A DNA stretch of 64,000 nucleotides, from NCBI RefSeq assembly GCF_963678635.1, contig NC_087068.1:49493724-49557723 (forward strand), written 5' to 3'. Below the pieces are notes generated by a model. That model ran no database searches. It was not told the origin of the DNA and worked only from the letters and a program-made list of their open reading frames with translations. Shown one piece after another: positions 1-11,574 of the stretch. Source of the stretch: Symsagittifera roscoffensis (taxonomy: Eukaryota > Xenacoelomorpha > Acoela > Convolutidae). The translations under genes and the position numbers were made by a program. The stretch's first letter is position 1, and the number at the start of each line of letters is the position of its first letter.

Positions 1-106
1 CACTAATGTAAACGGTTATACAAGATTGACGTTGCTGTACAACTCAAATATCTCTAACGGGTTTTTAGTTTTTAGCTGAATAAACTTACATAAAGTTAGC
101 CTTTAC

Positions 107-281
107 GAGGTCGAATTTTAATTTGTGATTTGTAAGCGGATTTCGCAACAAGGACGCTTTCTTTGTTCCCGTTTTGTTCTTTCGTTTTCTTTGATTGTTC
201 CGACAAAACTTTAACATGTTAAAATATTTGTCTCTGGATTCAGAGACCCTTACAAAATTGCACAGTTTAGCCTCGTATTGA
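107..281. repeat. Rep-D MITE-like element, copy 1
   Basis: The left end begins TACGAGG and the right end finishes CACAGTTTAGCCTCGTA, so the termini are inverted repeats flanked by TA, as in Tc1/mariner-type MITEs. The body holds GCAACAAGGACGCTTTC and a run of TTTGTTC/TTTCGTT words. The same body recurs at 21638-21842, and the ends recur near 24328 and 35050. No protein is encoded. The class assignment is inference from the TIR and TA ends. Confidence 0.6.
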
Positions 282-899
282 CCGACTGATTTTTCTCCCA
301 AGAACTTGGGAAACAAGAAAAACAAAAAAGAATTTTAAATGTTGTGATTGTTCCGACCATTGAAAATGGGGAGGAACATTCGGGTGTGTATTAGTTCTTT
401 TTTCTTTTTTTTAGTTTTCGGGCAAAATCAGGTACCACAAATAATCATCGGAATGAAACGAGTGATATATAATATTAAAGCCCTTTCAGTCCTGATTTGA
501 ACGGCATTTAAGAAAATTCAATTGTTTTTTCTTTGTGCAGTCGAAATATTCTGTGCTACTTGTTGTTCCTACCCTGTCATTGAAATGATCAAATAAAATA
601 ATAAATTTACAAATGACATGGAACTCTCAATTCAATTTTAATACAATTTTGACATTAATTTAGCAATTTCGATCTGTAGTTTTTGCCTTTTTTCTTAATT
701 AAATTGCCCTTTAGTAAAAACAACAAAACTCGGCGCTTAAATGAACAGAAATTCGAAATTTTTCAAGTTTTTTTTCATTTCTTTTTGATGTTTTCTTCTG
801 ATGTTTGGTTTTCTCTTTGGTTTGTTGTGGTTAGAGCAATCTGTGTTACTTGGAAAGCAGCTGACTATCCTTGTTTTACTCAGTTTCGTTTTTTTGTAG
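282..899. other. AT-rich noncoding stretch upstream of gene 1
   Basis: No supportable coding sequence. The stretch ends in a pyrimidine run followed by TTGTAG, an excellent 3' splice site directly before exon 1. It may therefore be an intron, or the outron before a trans-splice acceptor. Confidence 0.5.
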
Positions 900-1010
900 C
901 AGCAAAATGAGGTCAGTGAAGGAGGAGCTAGAGGAGGAGGAGCAGGATACAGATGAAAGGGAGGAGGGCGTGGTCGAAGAGATACAAGATGAGACAGTGG
1001 CCTACTACCA
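900..1010 (+). CDS. Gene 1 exon 1 (acidic N-terminus, candidate start)
   Basis: Follows TTTTTTTGTAG. ATG lies at 907, only seven bases into the exon, and opens MRSVKEELEEEEQDTDE, an almost wholly acidic peptide. The donor is CCA|GTGATG, phase 2. An acceptor this close to the ATG would suit a 5'UTR intron or spliced-leader trans-splicing. Alternatively the exon is internal and the true start lies left of the window. Confidence 0.6.
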
Positions 1011-1358
1011 GTGATGACCTAAAAATAAACTGGGCGTCAAAAAAAACAATACACAGGAAGCCGGAAAAAAATATGTTTCCGGGTAGCAGAAAATTTAGTC
1101 CAAAATATTATCGTCAATGTAACATTGATGTAGTTTTTTTCGTAGGGGGGGAGCGGCTATTTTGGCGAAAATTTTCATCAAAAAAATGTACATTTTAGCA
1201 CAAAATGTATGTGATTACTTTTACTTACGTCATTCCATTGCTACATACAAAATACACGTTATTCAAACAGCAAATCAACAATAAAATAGTGACCGCTGCA
1301 GTCGCGCCAACGTGTTGCGAGCTTGCCAACAGAGGGTAGGACTCTTTACGAAAATTAG

Positions 1359-1571
1359 AGCCGGTATAAAGTATATTCAAAAATCAGGCGGGATGATTGA
1401 TTTGGTCGTCACTGGTCCCGTCATCAGAGAGAAGAAAGAGAAGCTGGTCGCGACTGATTCGTACAAGCCACCTTCGGGAAGCCGAGAGGCACTGCAGAAA
1501 AGCAGGAACCCAGATTACTCAAGGGCCACTTCCAACTCCAAAACTCCCACCTCCGGCTCGCATAGGAAGTC
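1359..1571 (+). CDS. Gene 1 exon 2
   Basis: Acceptor AAAATTAG, phase 2, joins exon 1 in frame; a better-looking acceptor at 1387 would be phase 1 and break the frame. Encodes GGMIDLVVTGPVIREKKEK and then a Ser/Pro/Lys-rich stretch ending SHRK. Donor TC|GTAAGT is strong and phase 2. The start resembles exon 10 (see findings). Confidence 0.7.
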
Positions 1572-1935
1572 GTAAGTGGCCGACTGCAACCTAAAAGAAT
1601 TTTCGGCAAAAATTGGCAAAATTCGGCATTTTGAATTGCTACTAATTTTCGGACACGTAATTACTCTAATTACTCCAAGTTGCATTTCATCGAAAACTCT
1701 TGCAAAATTGTTTAGTTTAATAAGCATTTACTTAAAACACTTTTTTCCTGGCTTAAAATCATTGTTTTTTAACTTGTTTTTGAAAATAACCTGTGAACAA
1801 AATTTGAAGTGAAACTCATTTATAATCCACGAAAGTGTTGAGATGTCGCGGCGAGATTCAAAGTAACGTGTTCAAAAGGTCAAGATGTGCCGCAACCATT
1901 GCATACTGAAACTTAGTAACTGCGGATATAATATA

Positions 1936-2100
1936 AGCTACCCGAGTTGACCTCCATACACCGAAAATGCTTATCATACAATTCCATACAACAAAAATCA
2001 TTATCATACAATTCCATACATCAAGTGTATGAAGAAAATGCTTGCCATACAATTTCCATTTATGGAAATTGTACGACTGGCATTTTTTTGATGGCGAAAC
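1936..2100. repeat. Rep-C fragment with hairpin
   Basis: Begins ACCCGAGTTGACCTCCATA, matching the terminus of the 910-bp element at 35250, and contains repeated CATACAATTCCATA words. At 2041-2092 it carries an imperfect hairpin (CTTGCCATACAATTTCCAT paired with the same words inverted). Lies in the intron between exons 2 and 3. Confidence 0.6.
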
Positions 2101-2317
2101 AAAAAATTTTCCAAGTAGTTTTGAAAATTTACCCCAAAAATTTTTTTGGTCGGCAGTTTTGTGATATCTCCTACAGCTGGTGTTCTTGGAGTTTTCTTGA
2201 TCGTACACCTGGTGTTTTTTGCCATTTCTCAAGTGATTTTCTTGTAAAATTCCTCTTTGCAAATTGAATGATACAATTTAATGCAACACAAAGCTAAGAA
2301 CTGCCAAAAAAGGAAGG

Positions 2318-2577
2318 GGCGGATTTAAGGAGGGTGTGGTCGTATTTTTTTCTGTTTTTTGTACTATTTTGGGACATGCATTTTTGGCGGACCATTATTG
2401 GCTGACGGCTGGCGGCGCAGAAATTTTGGCCAAAACAGGGTCTTTTCAGTGATTTGGGGGAGCTGGGAAAATTTTAGGGAAAGCTCTAAAAAAGGTCGAA
2501 AAAATTTTAGAAATTTTTTTGAAAATCCGCACCATCCTCGTAACCTCGAGAAAATCCTAGATCCGCCTCTGAAAAAA
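2318..2577. repeat. Rep-B element, partial copy
   Basis: Starts GGGGCGGATTTAAGGAGGG, includes the family signature GGCGCAGAAATTTTGGCCAA and AACAGGG, and ends near GATCCGCCTCTG, so the ends are inverted (GGCGGATTT / AAATCCGCC type). Matches copies at 4846, 12515, 13060 and 14340. Noncoding; the open frames across it are incidental. Confidence 0.65.
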
Positions 2578-2751
2578 GCTGAGAAAAAATGCAAAAAAAA
2601 TCATAAAAAAATAAATAAATTTGTTTTTGAAGAAGGGAACAGACTCGATTAATTTTCACAAAACCCATAACAACAAAAGTAAAAAGACCAAAGCGAAAGA
2701 CCAAATGGAGTAAAAAAAACTCCAGTTTTCTAAAAAAAAAACTCTTTTCAG

Positions 2752-2937
2752 ATATGACACCACCCGGGTAACGAAGACGCACTCGGATGAGGATGATGAG
2801 AAGAAGAGTAAGCGGAAGTCTCTGCTCTCTACGAAGAAGATGGACTACTCCAAAAAGTCAATCAACACCTCCGAGCACCGCAAGGTATGGGGTCCAGACA
2901 CCCCTGAAGATGCTATGTTGGCCAAAAAAGAAGCGGG
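2752..2937 (+). CDS. Gene 1 exon 3
   Basis: Acceptor CTCTTTTCAG. Encodes YDTTRVTKTHSDEDDEKKSK, a basic stretch, then KVWGPDTPEDAMLAKKEAG. A GTATGG donor occurs earlier, at 2885, but it is phase 0 and cannot join exon 4. The donor GCGGG|GTTAGA at 2938 is phase 2, gives a coding-like extension and restores frame, so it was preferred. Confidence 0.7.
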
Positions 2938-3917
2938 GTTAGAGAAATGTGTTGAAAATTATAATTCTGTGGCTTGAAACTAGCAAAAAGTAGCGAGTGA
3001 TTTATTATTTTCAAACGAATGATGAAAATCTTTTGAAGCGCTTCTTCTTTCACAGTTGCATTGGCAAAATCGCCAGCTTCATTATTTCACTTTTTGTCGT
3101 AAAAAAGAAATTGAAGAAAAAACAAGGATTAAAACAAGGAGAATAAAAAAACAACGAGATAAGTATATAAAAAAACTCAGCCAAATTTATAGTCAAATTT
3201 AAACATAAAATGTGTTCGGATTAAAACAACCAAAAATGTGCATCATTAACAAAGTCAATTGAGAAAAATCAAGAAAAACTGTTTTATATTTGAACTGATT
3301 CGCAAATTGCTAACATGGTTCTCAAAAATACTTCCGGTGTTAAATGATCATAATTGATTCAGAAAACAGATAGAATAATTATCGGTTTTAATAGTTTCAA
3401 GCGTTACATAATTGTTCTAAGAAAGAGATAAAAGAGATATCAGTTATATCTAAAAAAGAGATGTTCATTGATTTTAATAGATGTTTTCAATTTGAGAAAG
3501 ATTGGTACTACATTAGAAAGTAGTCAATTATTAACGCTTGAAACTGGATGCGGGTTGTCAAAATCGGACAGAAAAAAAACACGCTCTACACAATAAATTT
3601 TTTCACTGCGTGAAAAGTTGTTACATGTCATCAGAGTCTTTAAACATTCAAAACTGCTAATGCGTAAAAAAATTTGTCTAAAAAAATTTGCTGATGTCTA
3701 AAAAAAACTGAGTGCACTCCTAGAAATAACAAAGTAAAGTTTTCGGTATTATTTCTCAATCAAAGTTTTTCTGAATTTAGAATTTCATGATATTTAAAAT
3801 AAATAGATCCTATCTACCACTTGAGGAAACTCCAAAAAGACAACCTAAAAAGACAACAAAATTATAGGTAATAAAAAAATTAAATAACTGTAAGTTAATT
3901 TCTCTCTCAAATTACAG

Positions 3918-4034
3918 AGAAGACGAGCAGAAACCCGAGGATGAAGACGACAATGAAATGACCGAGAAAAGAGAGCGGCCTAAAGCGTATGGGTCCGTTG
4001 TCGTGGACTACACTCGGGAAGAAAGAGGGATCTT
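3918..4034 (+). CDS. Gene 1 exon 4
   Basis: Acceptor AAATTACAG, phase 2. Encodes EDEQKPEDEDDNEMTEKRER followed by PKAYGSVVVDYTREERGI. GC-rich coding composition runs to the donor CTT|GTTAAC. An earlier GTATGG donor at 3987 has the same phase and would remove 16 codons; the sequence alone does not decide between them. Confidence 0.65.
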
Positions 4035-4289
4035 GTTAACAACTTTTACCCTATGTTAAGTAGAAAAGAATTTTTAGCCCTATATAAAAGATTAATTCAT
4101 GTAAGTTTTGTGAATGACTTGATGTTTGTTTAGAAGATTGTATATTTAGACATGAAATGATTCAATTAGGTGTTTTTGAATTGGAATTAGGGGGAGGGAG
4201 AGTACGCATAGAGAAGAGCACAACACACCCCCCCCCATTTTGCAAAAAAGGATAAATAGTTGACAAGATCCGTAAAAAGGGGAGGAGAG

Positions 4290-4412
4290 TGGGTCGCGGA
4301 GGACGAAGGGGGAGGGGCTTAGGAGAAAAACAGTGAAGGTGGCCGAAGACTCTAAGACACGTGAAGTGTATGGACGAACAAGTCGCAAGGCATCTGCTCA
4401 ACTAACCTCACC
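4290..4412 (+). CDS. Gene 1 exon 5
   Basis: Basic frame GSRRTKGEGLRRKTVKVAED then SKTREVYGRTSRKASAQLTS. The upstream side is purine-rich (GGGAGGAGAG) with no pyrimidine tract, so the acceptor is weak and the start could be a few codons off. Donor ACC|GTAAAT joins exon 6 in phase 2. Upstream in-frame stop at about 4273. Confidence 0.55.
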
Positions 4413-4845
4413 GTAAATATTGTGAACTTTTTATTGCTATTGTAAACATTTTCAGCCAATTTAGATCAGTTTAAAACTGCTTATGAGTTTTTAGTTCAAA
4501 AATGTGCAAAATTAAAGAATTTGAAAACTTTCTTTCAGTGATGCTTTTTGTTTTTTTTGTTCTGCAGCGTGTTGAAGGATCGAGTAGAATATTGATCTCA
4601 ACGAGGGCTTTGCTTCTGGTAGAAAGAAAATTTAGCAACACTTACCGCTCAGGCTTAAAAATTTCAAAGGTCGAATTCTGACTGCATTAGTGTCACATTC
4701 ATGATGAGTTTTTAAAGACTGTAGTTTTGTTTGCAATGCAATTTGGTGTCATTTGACCTTTGTGCTGAAAGCTGAACTATTTTGTTAGTACTACCCAATT
4801 AAGCGTAAAACTAAAAAAGCACTATGAAATCAATTGTAACAAGGG

Positions 4846-5212
4846 GCGGATTTGGAGGGAGGGGGGGGGGGGCTGACCCTTTAGAGACCTAGAGGATCCC
4901 CCTTCATACTATTTTGAGATACTCATTTTTGGTCACATACCCGCAAAATTTTCTAAAGGCCCTTTCGGCACCAATATATACTTACTTTGAGGGTGGGGGG
5001 CACGCGCCAAAAAAACGCAATTTTTTCATCAAAATTTTACCAAAAGTGTCTAAAAACGCCTTTTTCGGCCTGTTTTTTCAAAACTTTGCCAGCGGCGCAG
5101 AAAATTTGGCCAAAACAGGGTGTCTTTTAGTGCTTTAAAAGGTCGACAACATTTTTGAATTTTTTCGAAAATCCGCCCTTCCCCCTTGAGAAAATCCAAG
5201 ATCCCTCCCTGA
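4846..5212. repeat. Rep-B element, near-complete copy
   Basis: Runs from GGGGCGGATTTGGAGGGAGG through a G-tract, GACCCTTTAGAG, CACGCGCCAAAAAAACGC and GGCCAAAACAGGG to AAATCCGCCC...AGATCCCTCCCTG. The inverted ends and lack of coding potential suggest a MITE-like element of about 370 bp. Confidence 0.7.
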
Positions 5213-5778
5213 TTGCTGATTATAGCCATGTTTGCTGTGAGAATAGGATAGAGGCTTCCGACCTCAGTAATTTTTTTGTTTTGTCATAGAATTCTTTTAT
5301 TAATTGATTTCGAATAAAATTTGTTGTTGTGCGTGAAGTGAGAAGAAAAAACTAAGCAAGGGAAATAATAATTTCAGCTGACGACACTTAAGTTTACAAA
5401 ACCCATAACAAAAACAAAAATATATATATTTTCCGGTTTAAAGCTAGGAAGTCAGTTTATACAGCTTAATGAAATACATTTTTGCTCAACCAGCTTGCTT
5501 TGATTGGTGTACATGCATGGAACATTGATTTTGCAGTGATCTTTTCAATTTTTTTTGACATCCAAATCGCGATCGACAGGGATAATATAAGATACTACAA
5601 AACATACCCTTGTGAGTGTTTTTGAGGTACCAGATTTCGCACGAAAAATTTTGTTTCTTGTTTTTGACACTATTTCCCATCATTTTATGTCAGTTACAAA
5701 GTGACATATTAAACGTCTAGCAAACAGCTTGCCGTAATTCTATTTTCTTTGCCTCTATTTCCTTTTTTTGAGCTGGAC

Positions 5779-5996
5779 AATTAATTTGCGCGTTAATTGT
5801 CCCAACCCTCATTACTTTACTAAAAAAGGTCATTTGTAACATATCTTTCAAACTTAAGAAAAACATTCAATCCATGCGTTCCGGTGGTATGGAAATTTTT
5901 GGTCAAAAAGGCTAGTTGAAATTCCAAATTTCTTCGAAGAAAGCAACCACGCCGAGCTGAAATATTTTGTCACTCTTTAAGAAAGACGGAACAAAA
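5779..5996 (+). repeat. Rep-A, divergent partial copy
   Basis: Contains GCGCGTTAATTGTCCCAA, CCTCATTACTTTAC and GGCTAGTTGAAA, all diagnostic of the 3' half of the Rep-A unit in the 44.7-58.5 kb array. Same orientation as the array but clearly older. Confidence 0.6.
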
Positions 5997-6725
5997 AACG
6001 CTAGGCAGTAAATTTTCGGCTTATTTACGGCTAGTTTTTCAGCTTAGAATCAGAAAATAGCGCATAAAAAACTATGATTTTTCTTTTTGTTTGGATTACG
6101 CTCTTAACGTGATTCTCTTTTCCGTTTCGGTTTGAGAGCCACCAATTTAATCACTCTGATTGAGCACAACCACTATCAAAATAACCTTACAAGTCTGCTT
6201 GTAAATCAACGCAAAACTTTGAATGTTTAACCGCCTTCTGTTGTCAAAAACAGTCTTCTGTTTGAAGAAATCTGATGAAATGTTCCAAAAGAAATGAATT
6301 TTTTTTTGAATTTCATTTCTTGATTTTATTCACCCACATATTATGTAACTTACCAAGAGGTATAGTTTGCATGGGGTAAACTATTAATCAGAGCAAATTT
6401 CTTGCCTCCGTCTAATCTGGAAGGATTTAACATGCCACTTACGTTTTGATATAACGCAATATTTTGCTTGAAACGATTTGATTTATAGTAGTCAAAGAAA
6501 TCCAAATTCAAACCATTATACCTTTGTGAAAACTGCTCATAGGTGAAATAGTTTTAAAAAAATCTGAACTTCAGCCATTATTTTTCAGATGATATAACAA
6601 ATTCTGTCAGAAAAGCTCAGATAAAAAGTCTGAAATTGACTGAAGAAAAAAATCACCGTAAGAATAAATTTTGCGCATATTCTTAAGAAATCTGAATTAC
6701 AAAATTTCAATTGATCCCGGTTTTT

Positions 6726-7255
6726 GTTCCGACTTTCGATACAAAAGTAACGGAATATTTGTGCTCGGGGTGGGTTTTTTTTTCCTTAGACAAATTTCGA
6801 CTTTTTAACTAGCCATTTTTGACGGAATTTTTTTTATCATTCGAAAGGTATTGTTGTCCTGAGCTTAAATTTGAAAAGATATTTTACCTGTGATCATTTT
6901 TCGTAAAGTTATGAGGGTTTAAAGATTGCCATTTTGACCAATTTGGGACAATTAACGCGCGGTATAATTGGCGCTATTAACGCGTAAGCGGAGAGTTAAT
7001 CCGCCTTAGAAATCATTCCAAATTGGTTGAAAGAACCTTATTTACCATAATTGATTTGTTACAAGGAGTGAAATCTATCCTTTTGTTTTTAATATGGCGT
7101 GTGGGGGGATGATTTTCATTAAAAAAATTCAAATTTTAGAAAAAAAAATCATTGTGTTTTATTTCATTTAATTTCTTAAATGTTATTACTGCTCCATAAA
7201 CATTAAAGGGCGGTCGAAACATTCAGGGCTTGGCCCTGATACGAGCAGTCTTGTT
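6726..7255 (-). repeat. Rep-A, full-length solitary copy
   Basis: Reverse orientation. Starts GTTCCGACTTTCGATAC, with the GTAACGGAATATTTGTGCTC end hairpin, and finishes GCCCTGATACGAGCAGTCTTG. About 530 bp, so it defines the element's boundaries independently of the array. Confidence 0.75.
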
Positions 7256-8567
7256 GTGTTTTTTGTTCACAATTTTCAGGCAAAAACGAAGCATTGGGAA
7301 GAATGGACTTGGGGCAAAATGCGTTTTGAAGTAGGCAGTTAAAACAGTATTATCAGAGTGATAATCATATTTTGAAAATATCTCCAAGAGCCCTTGCCAA
7401 TAATCGCAACCAGATGGTGTTCTCACGAGCAGGCTTGAAGTCGCTGGTATAACAAGCAAATCGAACGCTTTGCTTGAGTCTGATTGCTTATTAAGTATAA
7501 AAAACGAAGTGGTTGTTGCTTATTTAGATCTTCTTGTTTTTTTCGTTTTGTTTGTAAGAAGATTAAAAACTGTCCACGCTCAAAATTGATACTTTTTTGT
7601 TTTACTTTCAACTTTTCCAGTTCATATCTCCGTGGAAAAGATGGCAAACTGCACTTGCGATTAGTAAAACTGTAAATGTCACAAAAACGTCAATGACTTT
7701 TTATTTCAAAAATTGACTTTTTAAGATACCAGTGGATTAATATAAAATTACCCATTAATCCAATTTTCTCCAAACGAGATGGTTTTTGAAACAAAAATGG
7801 AAAATTAATTGAAATTTTGAAAAAAATTAAAGCTATGTTTTTTGTTCTTCTTTGTTCTTCTGGTACGTTTTTTTATAATAAAAAACTCAAGTTATAAAAA
7901 TGGTTCTATAAAATATGAAAATTGAGAAATCGTCAACTTTTCCAATCAATCCACTGTTTTTGAGTTCTCTTACACTTTACCAGCCATCTGTTGGCTAAAT
8001 TTTGCATTTGTTTCGCTTTGCCGAAATAAATAGTTTTTTCATATAAGTACCACAAAATTGTTGCTTACTACAAACCAGGGGTGTGGCGTATCGTATGTAC
8101 AATAGATATTTTGATTTCGATAGATTAGTGCGGTAAATTGAACTCTCTGAATAGATTATCCGATCATCGCCATTATTGGAACCCTATATACTAAATGAAT
8201 GACCGAAAAAATAATGTCACATTTAGCTGACAAAAAGGCGCAATAGTTAAGAGGCTATCGAGTGCAACGGGCTATCCTTTGTCTAATTGAACAAACAACC
8301 AAAACTGTAGAAAACATTAACTCTTAACTAATACGTCATAACAACCAGGCGTGTGAGTATGACTGTATAAAGCTGTGGGGTCGTTGTGAGACAATCTAAC
8401 GTATCACCCAAATATAAATTTATCTTTCTAAACTGAATTATTGGTCATCCATCCAAAAAACTACACATAGTTATTTTTAACGTGATGAAATTATATATTC
8501 ACTTTTATTGGGATTTAGGAAATTAGACGACAAGCAAACTAGACGATCAAAAAATAAGGAAATTTAG

Positions 8568-8724
8568 ACAATAACTTGCGTGAAATTTGTTAGGAGGCTT
8601 AAATTATCTTTTGACTCAGTAAATACTGGTTGTCCAATTTAGACAATAACTTGCGACCAAATTGCGTGAAATTTGTTTACAGACTTAAATTATTTTTTGG
8701 CTGAGTAAATACTGGTTGTCCGTA
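8568..8724. repeat. Two-copy ~75-bp tandem duplication
   Basis: Two direct copies of a block running from ACAATAACTTGCG to GTAAATACTGGTTGTCC; the second carries a short extra ACCAAATTGCG. Noncoding. Confidence 0.7.
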
Positions 8725-9326
8725 AATTCCGTTTCTTTACGGTCGTCTAATTTCCTAGGCCCCATTTTTATTGTACCCCAAATTAGAGATCGTAACATTG
8801 TCCAATTTTGCGGATCTTATTCAAAGTTGGGACAGTCAGCACCCATAAATCACAAAATAGAGATAAGTTCGGAAGTCTACCATGGCGGCACACTTTTTTA
8901 GGATGTGGAAAAGCGTTGTTTCAAAATGCAGAAATTCAAAGTTTTTGAAGACGTAAGTGGCCCAACTGAAATATCGAAAAATATTGAGTTTCCAGTAGAC
9001 TGATTATCGCCATACTAGAAAGCTTTTTCACTAATAAAAATTATTCAGACGCTTAAAATTTGTTCACAACACAGAACTCAAAAACTCTATTTTTGGGGCT
9101 TCTGTAGTTTTTCTACACCCTGGATAGCACGATACTTGGCAACACTTAGTCACATCTATACTCTAAAAAATATCTGTTAAATTATCTGAAATGACTGAAA
9201 ACACTGTAAGTGACTCATATCAGAAGCATTAATTGAACGGTTTTTCATACTAGAACACTTGGAATCCTCTAGAAAGTTCTCTAGAAGTTAATGCTACCTC
9301 TCCTATATTTGTTGTCTTCCATGTAG

Positions 9327-9523
9327 ACCTCCGACAGTATCGGACAAGTATGTGAGATCCTACCAGAGTGGCTCTAAAAACCAACAGCATACGGAGGCTG
9401 AGACTAAACGAACTGGACGAACAGGTGCTGCAGGCGAAGAAGACGAAGACGAGGAAGGGGCTGATGATCAAGACAGCGATGCGAGATCATTTATGCTCAG
9501 TCGCAAGTCGGCCAGCAACAAAG
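9327..9523 (+). CDS. Gene 1 exon 6 (acidic)
   Basis: Acceptor TCTTCCATGTAG, phase 2. Encodes PPTVSDKYVRSYQSGSKNQQ, then AAGEEDEDEEGADDQDSDAR and SFMLSRKSASNKG. Donor AAAG|GTAAAG, phase 1. Strong acidic/Ser coding composition in AT-rich surroundings. Confidence 0.8.
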
Positions 9524-9825
9524 GTAAAGGAGAGTGCTATGACAGAAAATCAAGTGCAAAAAAGCTGTGATTAGACTTTATGAAATTATTTCACTTTTCA
9601 AAAACAGTTTCTTAGATGTGATAAAAATTCTTTCAAAGAATGACTTTATTTTTGTTGGCCATCAATTATCATGTTAACAAACCAAAATACAATTCAACAT
9701 GTGAAAGCCGACTCAAGAGAAAGTTGAAACGGAAATTTTTTCCCGGTCAGAAAAAAGTAACAGTTATCAAAAATGGAATCAATTATAATTTCAAATTAAG
9801 CTGTCTCATATTCAACTGTTTAAAG

Positions 9826-9987
9826 GTGCGACGACCGAGAAGACTATCAAGACAGATGAAGAATCTCCGCATGGAAACCCCCCTGAGACTCTGCAGGGAA
9901 GTGGGGCAGACGAGATGCAGCCACGCAAGGCGTCTTTGTCATCCGAGGAGGGGAAGGGGGAAATGGTTGACACGGAAGGCTCCCCCG
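9826..9987 (+). CDS. Gene 1 exon 7
   Basis: Acceptor CTGTTTAAAG, phase 1. Encodes GATTEKTIKTDEESPHGNPP and later RKASLSSEEGKGEMVDTEGS. Two donors are possible: CCCG|GTCTTT (phase 1, used here, fits exon 8) and CAGAAT|GTTGAG at 10014 (phase 0, would need another exon 8 start). Confidence 0.6.
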
Positions 9988-10394
9988 GTCTTTTCATCAC
10001 TCCTTTCCAGAATGTTGAGCACTCAAAAATAAAAATTAGTTGAACTTAAATAGGTTATTTTTGCAAAATATGATACCCTATTATGAAATAAGCGCCATCT
10101 TGATCGGACGCACAATTATGATTTTTTCATTCATCATTAAAAACACCAATTTTTTTTCGCATCGACCCACTTTGACACATCCTCGGAATTTATCTGAGAA
10201 GTTTCGAAGACTTAAAGGGTTTTTCTGCGAACCATAACGAAAGAAATCCATCCTTTGGGTTTCGTAAGCTTTCAGGGGTTTTCATGTCTAGACAAAAACG
10301 AACTCATTAAGTAATTGATAACAGCTTTCGTTTCTTCTTTCTTAAGTGTATTTTTAAGCACCTTTGGAAAAACTATTACTGAGAAGGGGGTGAG

Positions 10395-10548
10395 GAAAAG
10401 GAGGGGCAACAGATGGGGGAGGGGGCACAGATGTGGAAGATCAAGTGAAGCAGGGGGAGTCAGTGACTAAGCCTTCCGAGGTGTGGGGCACAGATGTTAT
10501 GTCCAGTGGTAGCAAATCAAAGCAGCGGGATGATGACTCAAAGTCAAA
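10395..10548 (+). CDS. Gene 1 exon 8
   Basis: Open frame GGATDGGGGTDVEDQVKQGE then SGSKSKQRDDDSKSK. An in-frame TGA at 10391 bounds it on the left. Three AG acceptors (exon starting 10395, 10401 or 10404) are all phase 1, so frame holds but the start is uncertain by up to nine bases. Donor CAAA|GTGAGG is strong. Confidence 0.6.
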
Positions 10549-11574
10549 GTGAGGATCTTGGAATGGAAAACATGAAACTTATCACCTATGAAAATGCAAA
10601 AATGTTGGATCGGTTTTGATCATCAGATCATTTTTTCAAACGTTAACAAAGAATCATCTATTTATGTATTATTTTCCGAGTGCCATCTATTTTTGCATTT
10701 TTTCTGTTTTGACGAAGTGAAGGAACCACGGCGTAGGGTTTTTCTTGCCGATTTCGACTATCTCATTGAAAGCTCTAGATGTCAAGTTTGGTATCCTATT
10801 AAAGCCCGTTCAGTAGTAATTTGGAATCTATTAAAGTATTGGGAGGTTGGTGACACTGACAGTTCAATTTTGATGACGCTCAATTACTTTCTACCGCTTT
10901 TTTTAGAGGTATTTGAGAGCTACAATCATCCCTCATTCTGCTTTTTGTTACCAGATTTGTTCGCTCTGAGTTTGCGATCCTATATTTCTACCAATATGTA
11001 GAAAAATATATTCACAAAATTTTTCGGGTAAAATTTTTGGGTTATTTTTTGTTTTCCAGATATCTCGTTGAATTCTCGGAAATTGTTTCTGCAAAGCCTT
11101 TTTCTTTAATTTTACCACCGGTTAATATTTTATTCTTTTCTCAGCTCTTATTTTGTAGCGGTTCCTCCAACTTTAACCTCACTTTAAAAATGTGTAACAT
11201 AAATTGAGAAAAACAATCGAAAATCCCTTTTTGGAAAATGTTTCTTTTATTTTTGAATTAACCTAAAAGTCTCTTCAAGCTAACTCCAATAAACATTAAT
11301 TTCAATAAAATGAATCATATCCTAAAGGATAGTAAACGATCATTTTTTGTACATAATATAGAAACGTAATATTACTTCCAGGATGTATTTTCGTGGTTTC
11401 AACCTCGGAGACTGAAGAATTTTTTATTCGGGTGTTTAAATCAGATACCATAAAGCAGGAATTCGAGTCTTATATCATAGCAAAGTGTTTTTCAGTTCAG
11501 ACTGCATTGAAAAATTTCATGGGAAAACTTTTGGTTAAAAAATAACTTTTTTTTTGTTCCTGTTTATGAAGAAA

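Larger units (their letters stand above)
4413..9326. other. 4.9-kb intron of gene 1
   Basis: No coding sequence supported. Contains one Rep-B copy (4846-5212), a partial Rep-A (5779-5996), a full reverse Rep-A (6726-7255) and a 75-bp tandem duplication (8568-8724). The rest is AT-rich unique sequence in which I see nothing. Confidence 0.6.

Noticed and set aside
4146-4401. Minus-strand 79-80-codon frames
   Set aside because: Antisense to gene 1 exon 5 and its purine-rich upstream sequence; Ser/Pro/Leu composition comes from the opposite strand.
8224-8300. Possible tRNA gene
   Set aside because: AGTTAAGAGGCTATCGAGTG looked A-box-like but no B box or cloverleaf follows.
10588-11001. 137-codon plus-strand frame in a gene 1 intron
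   Set aside because: AT-rich, hydrophobic low-information composition, no splice context and no recognisable motif. A frame this long is not surprising by chance in 64 kb on six frames.
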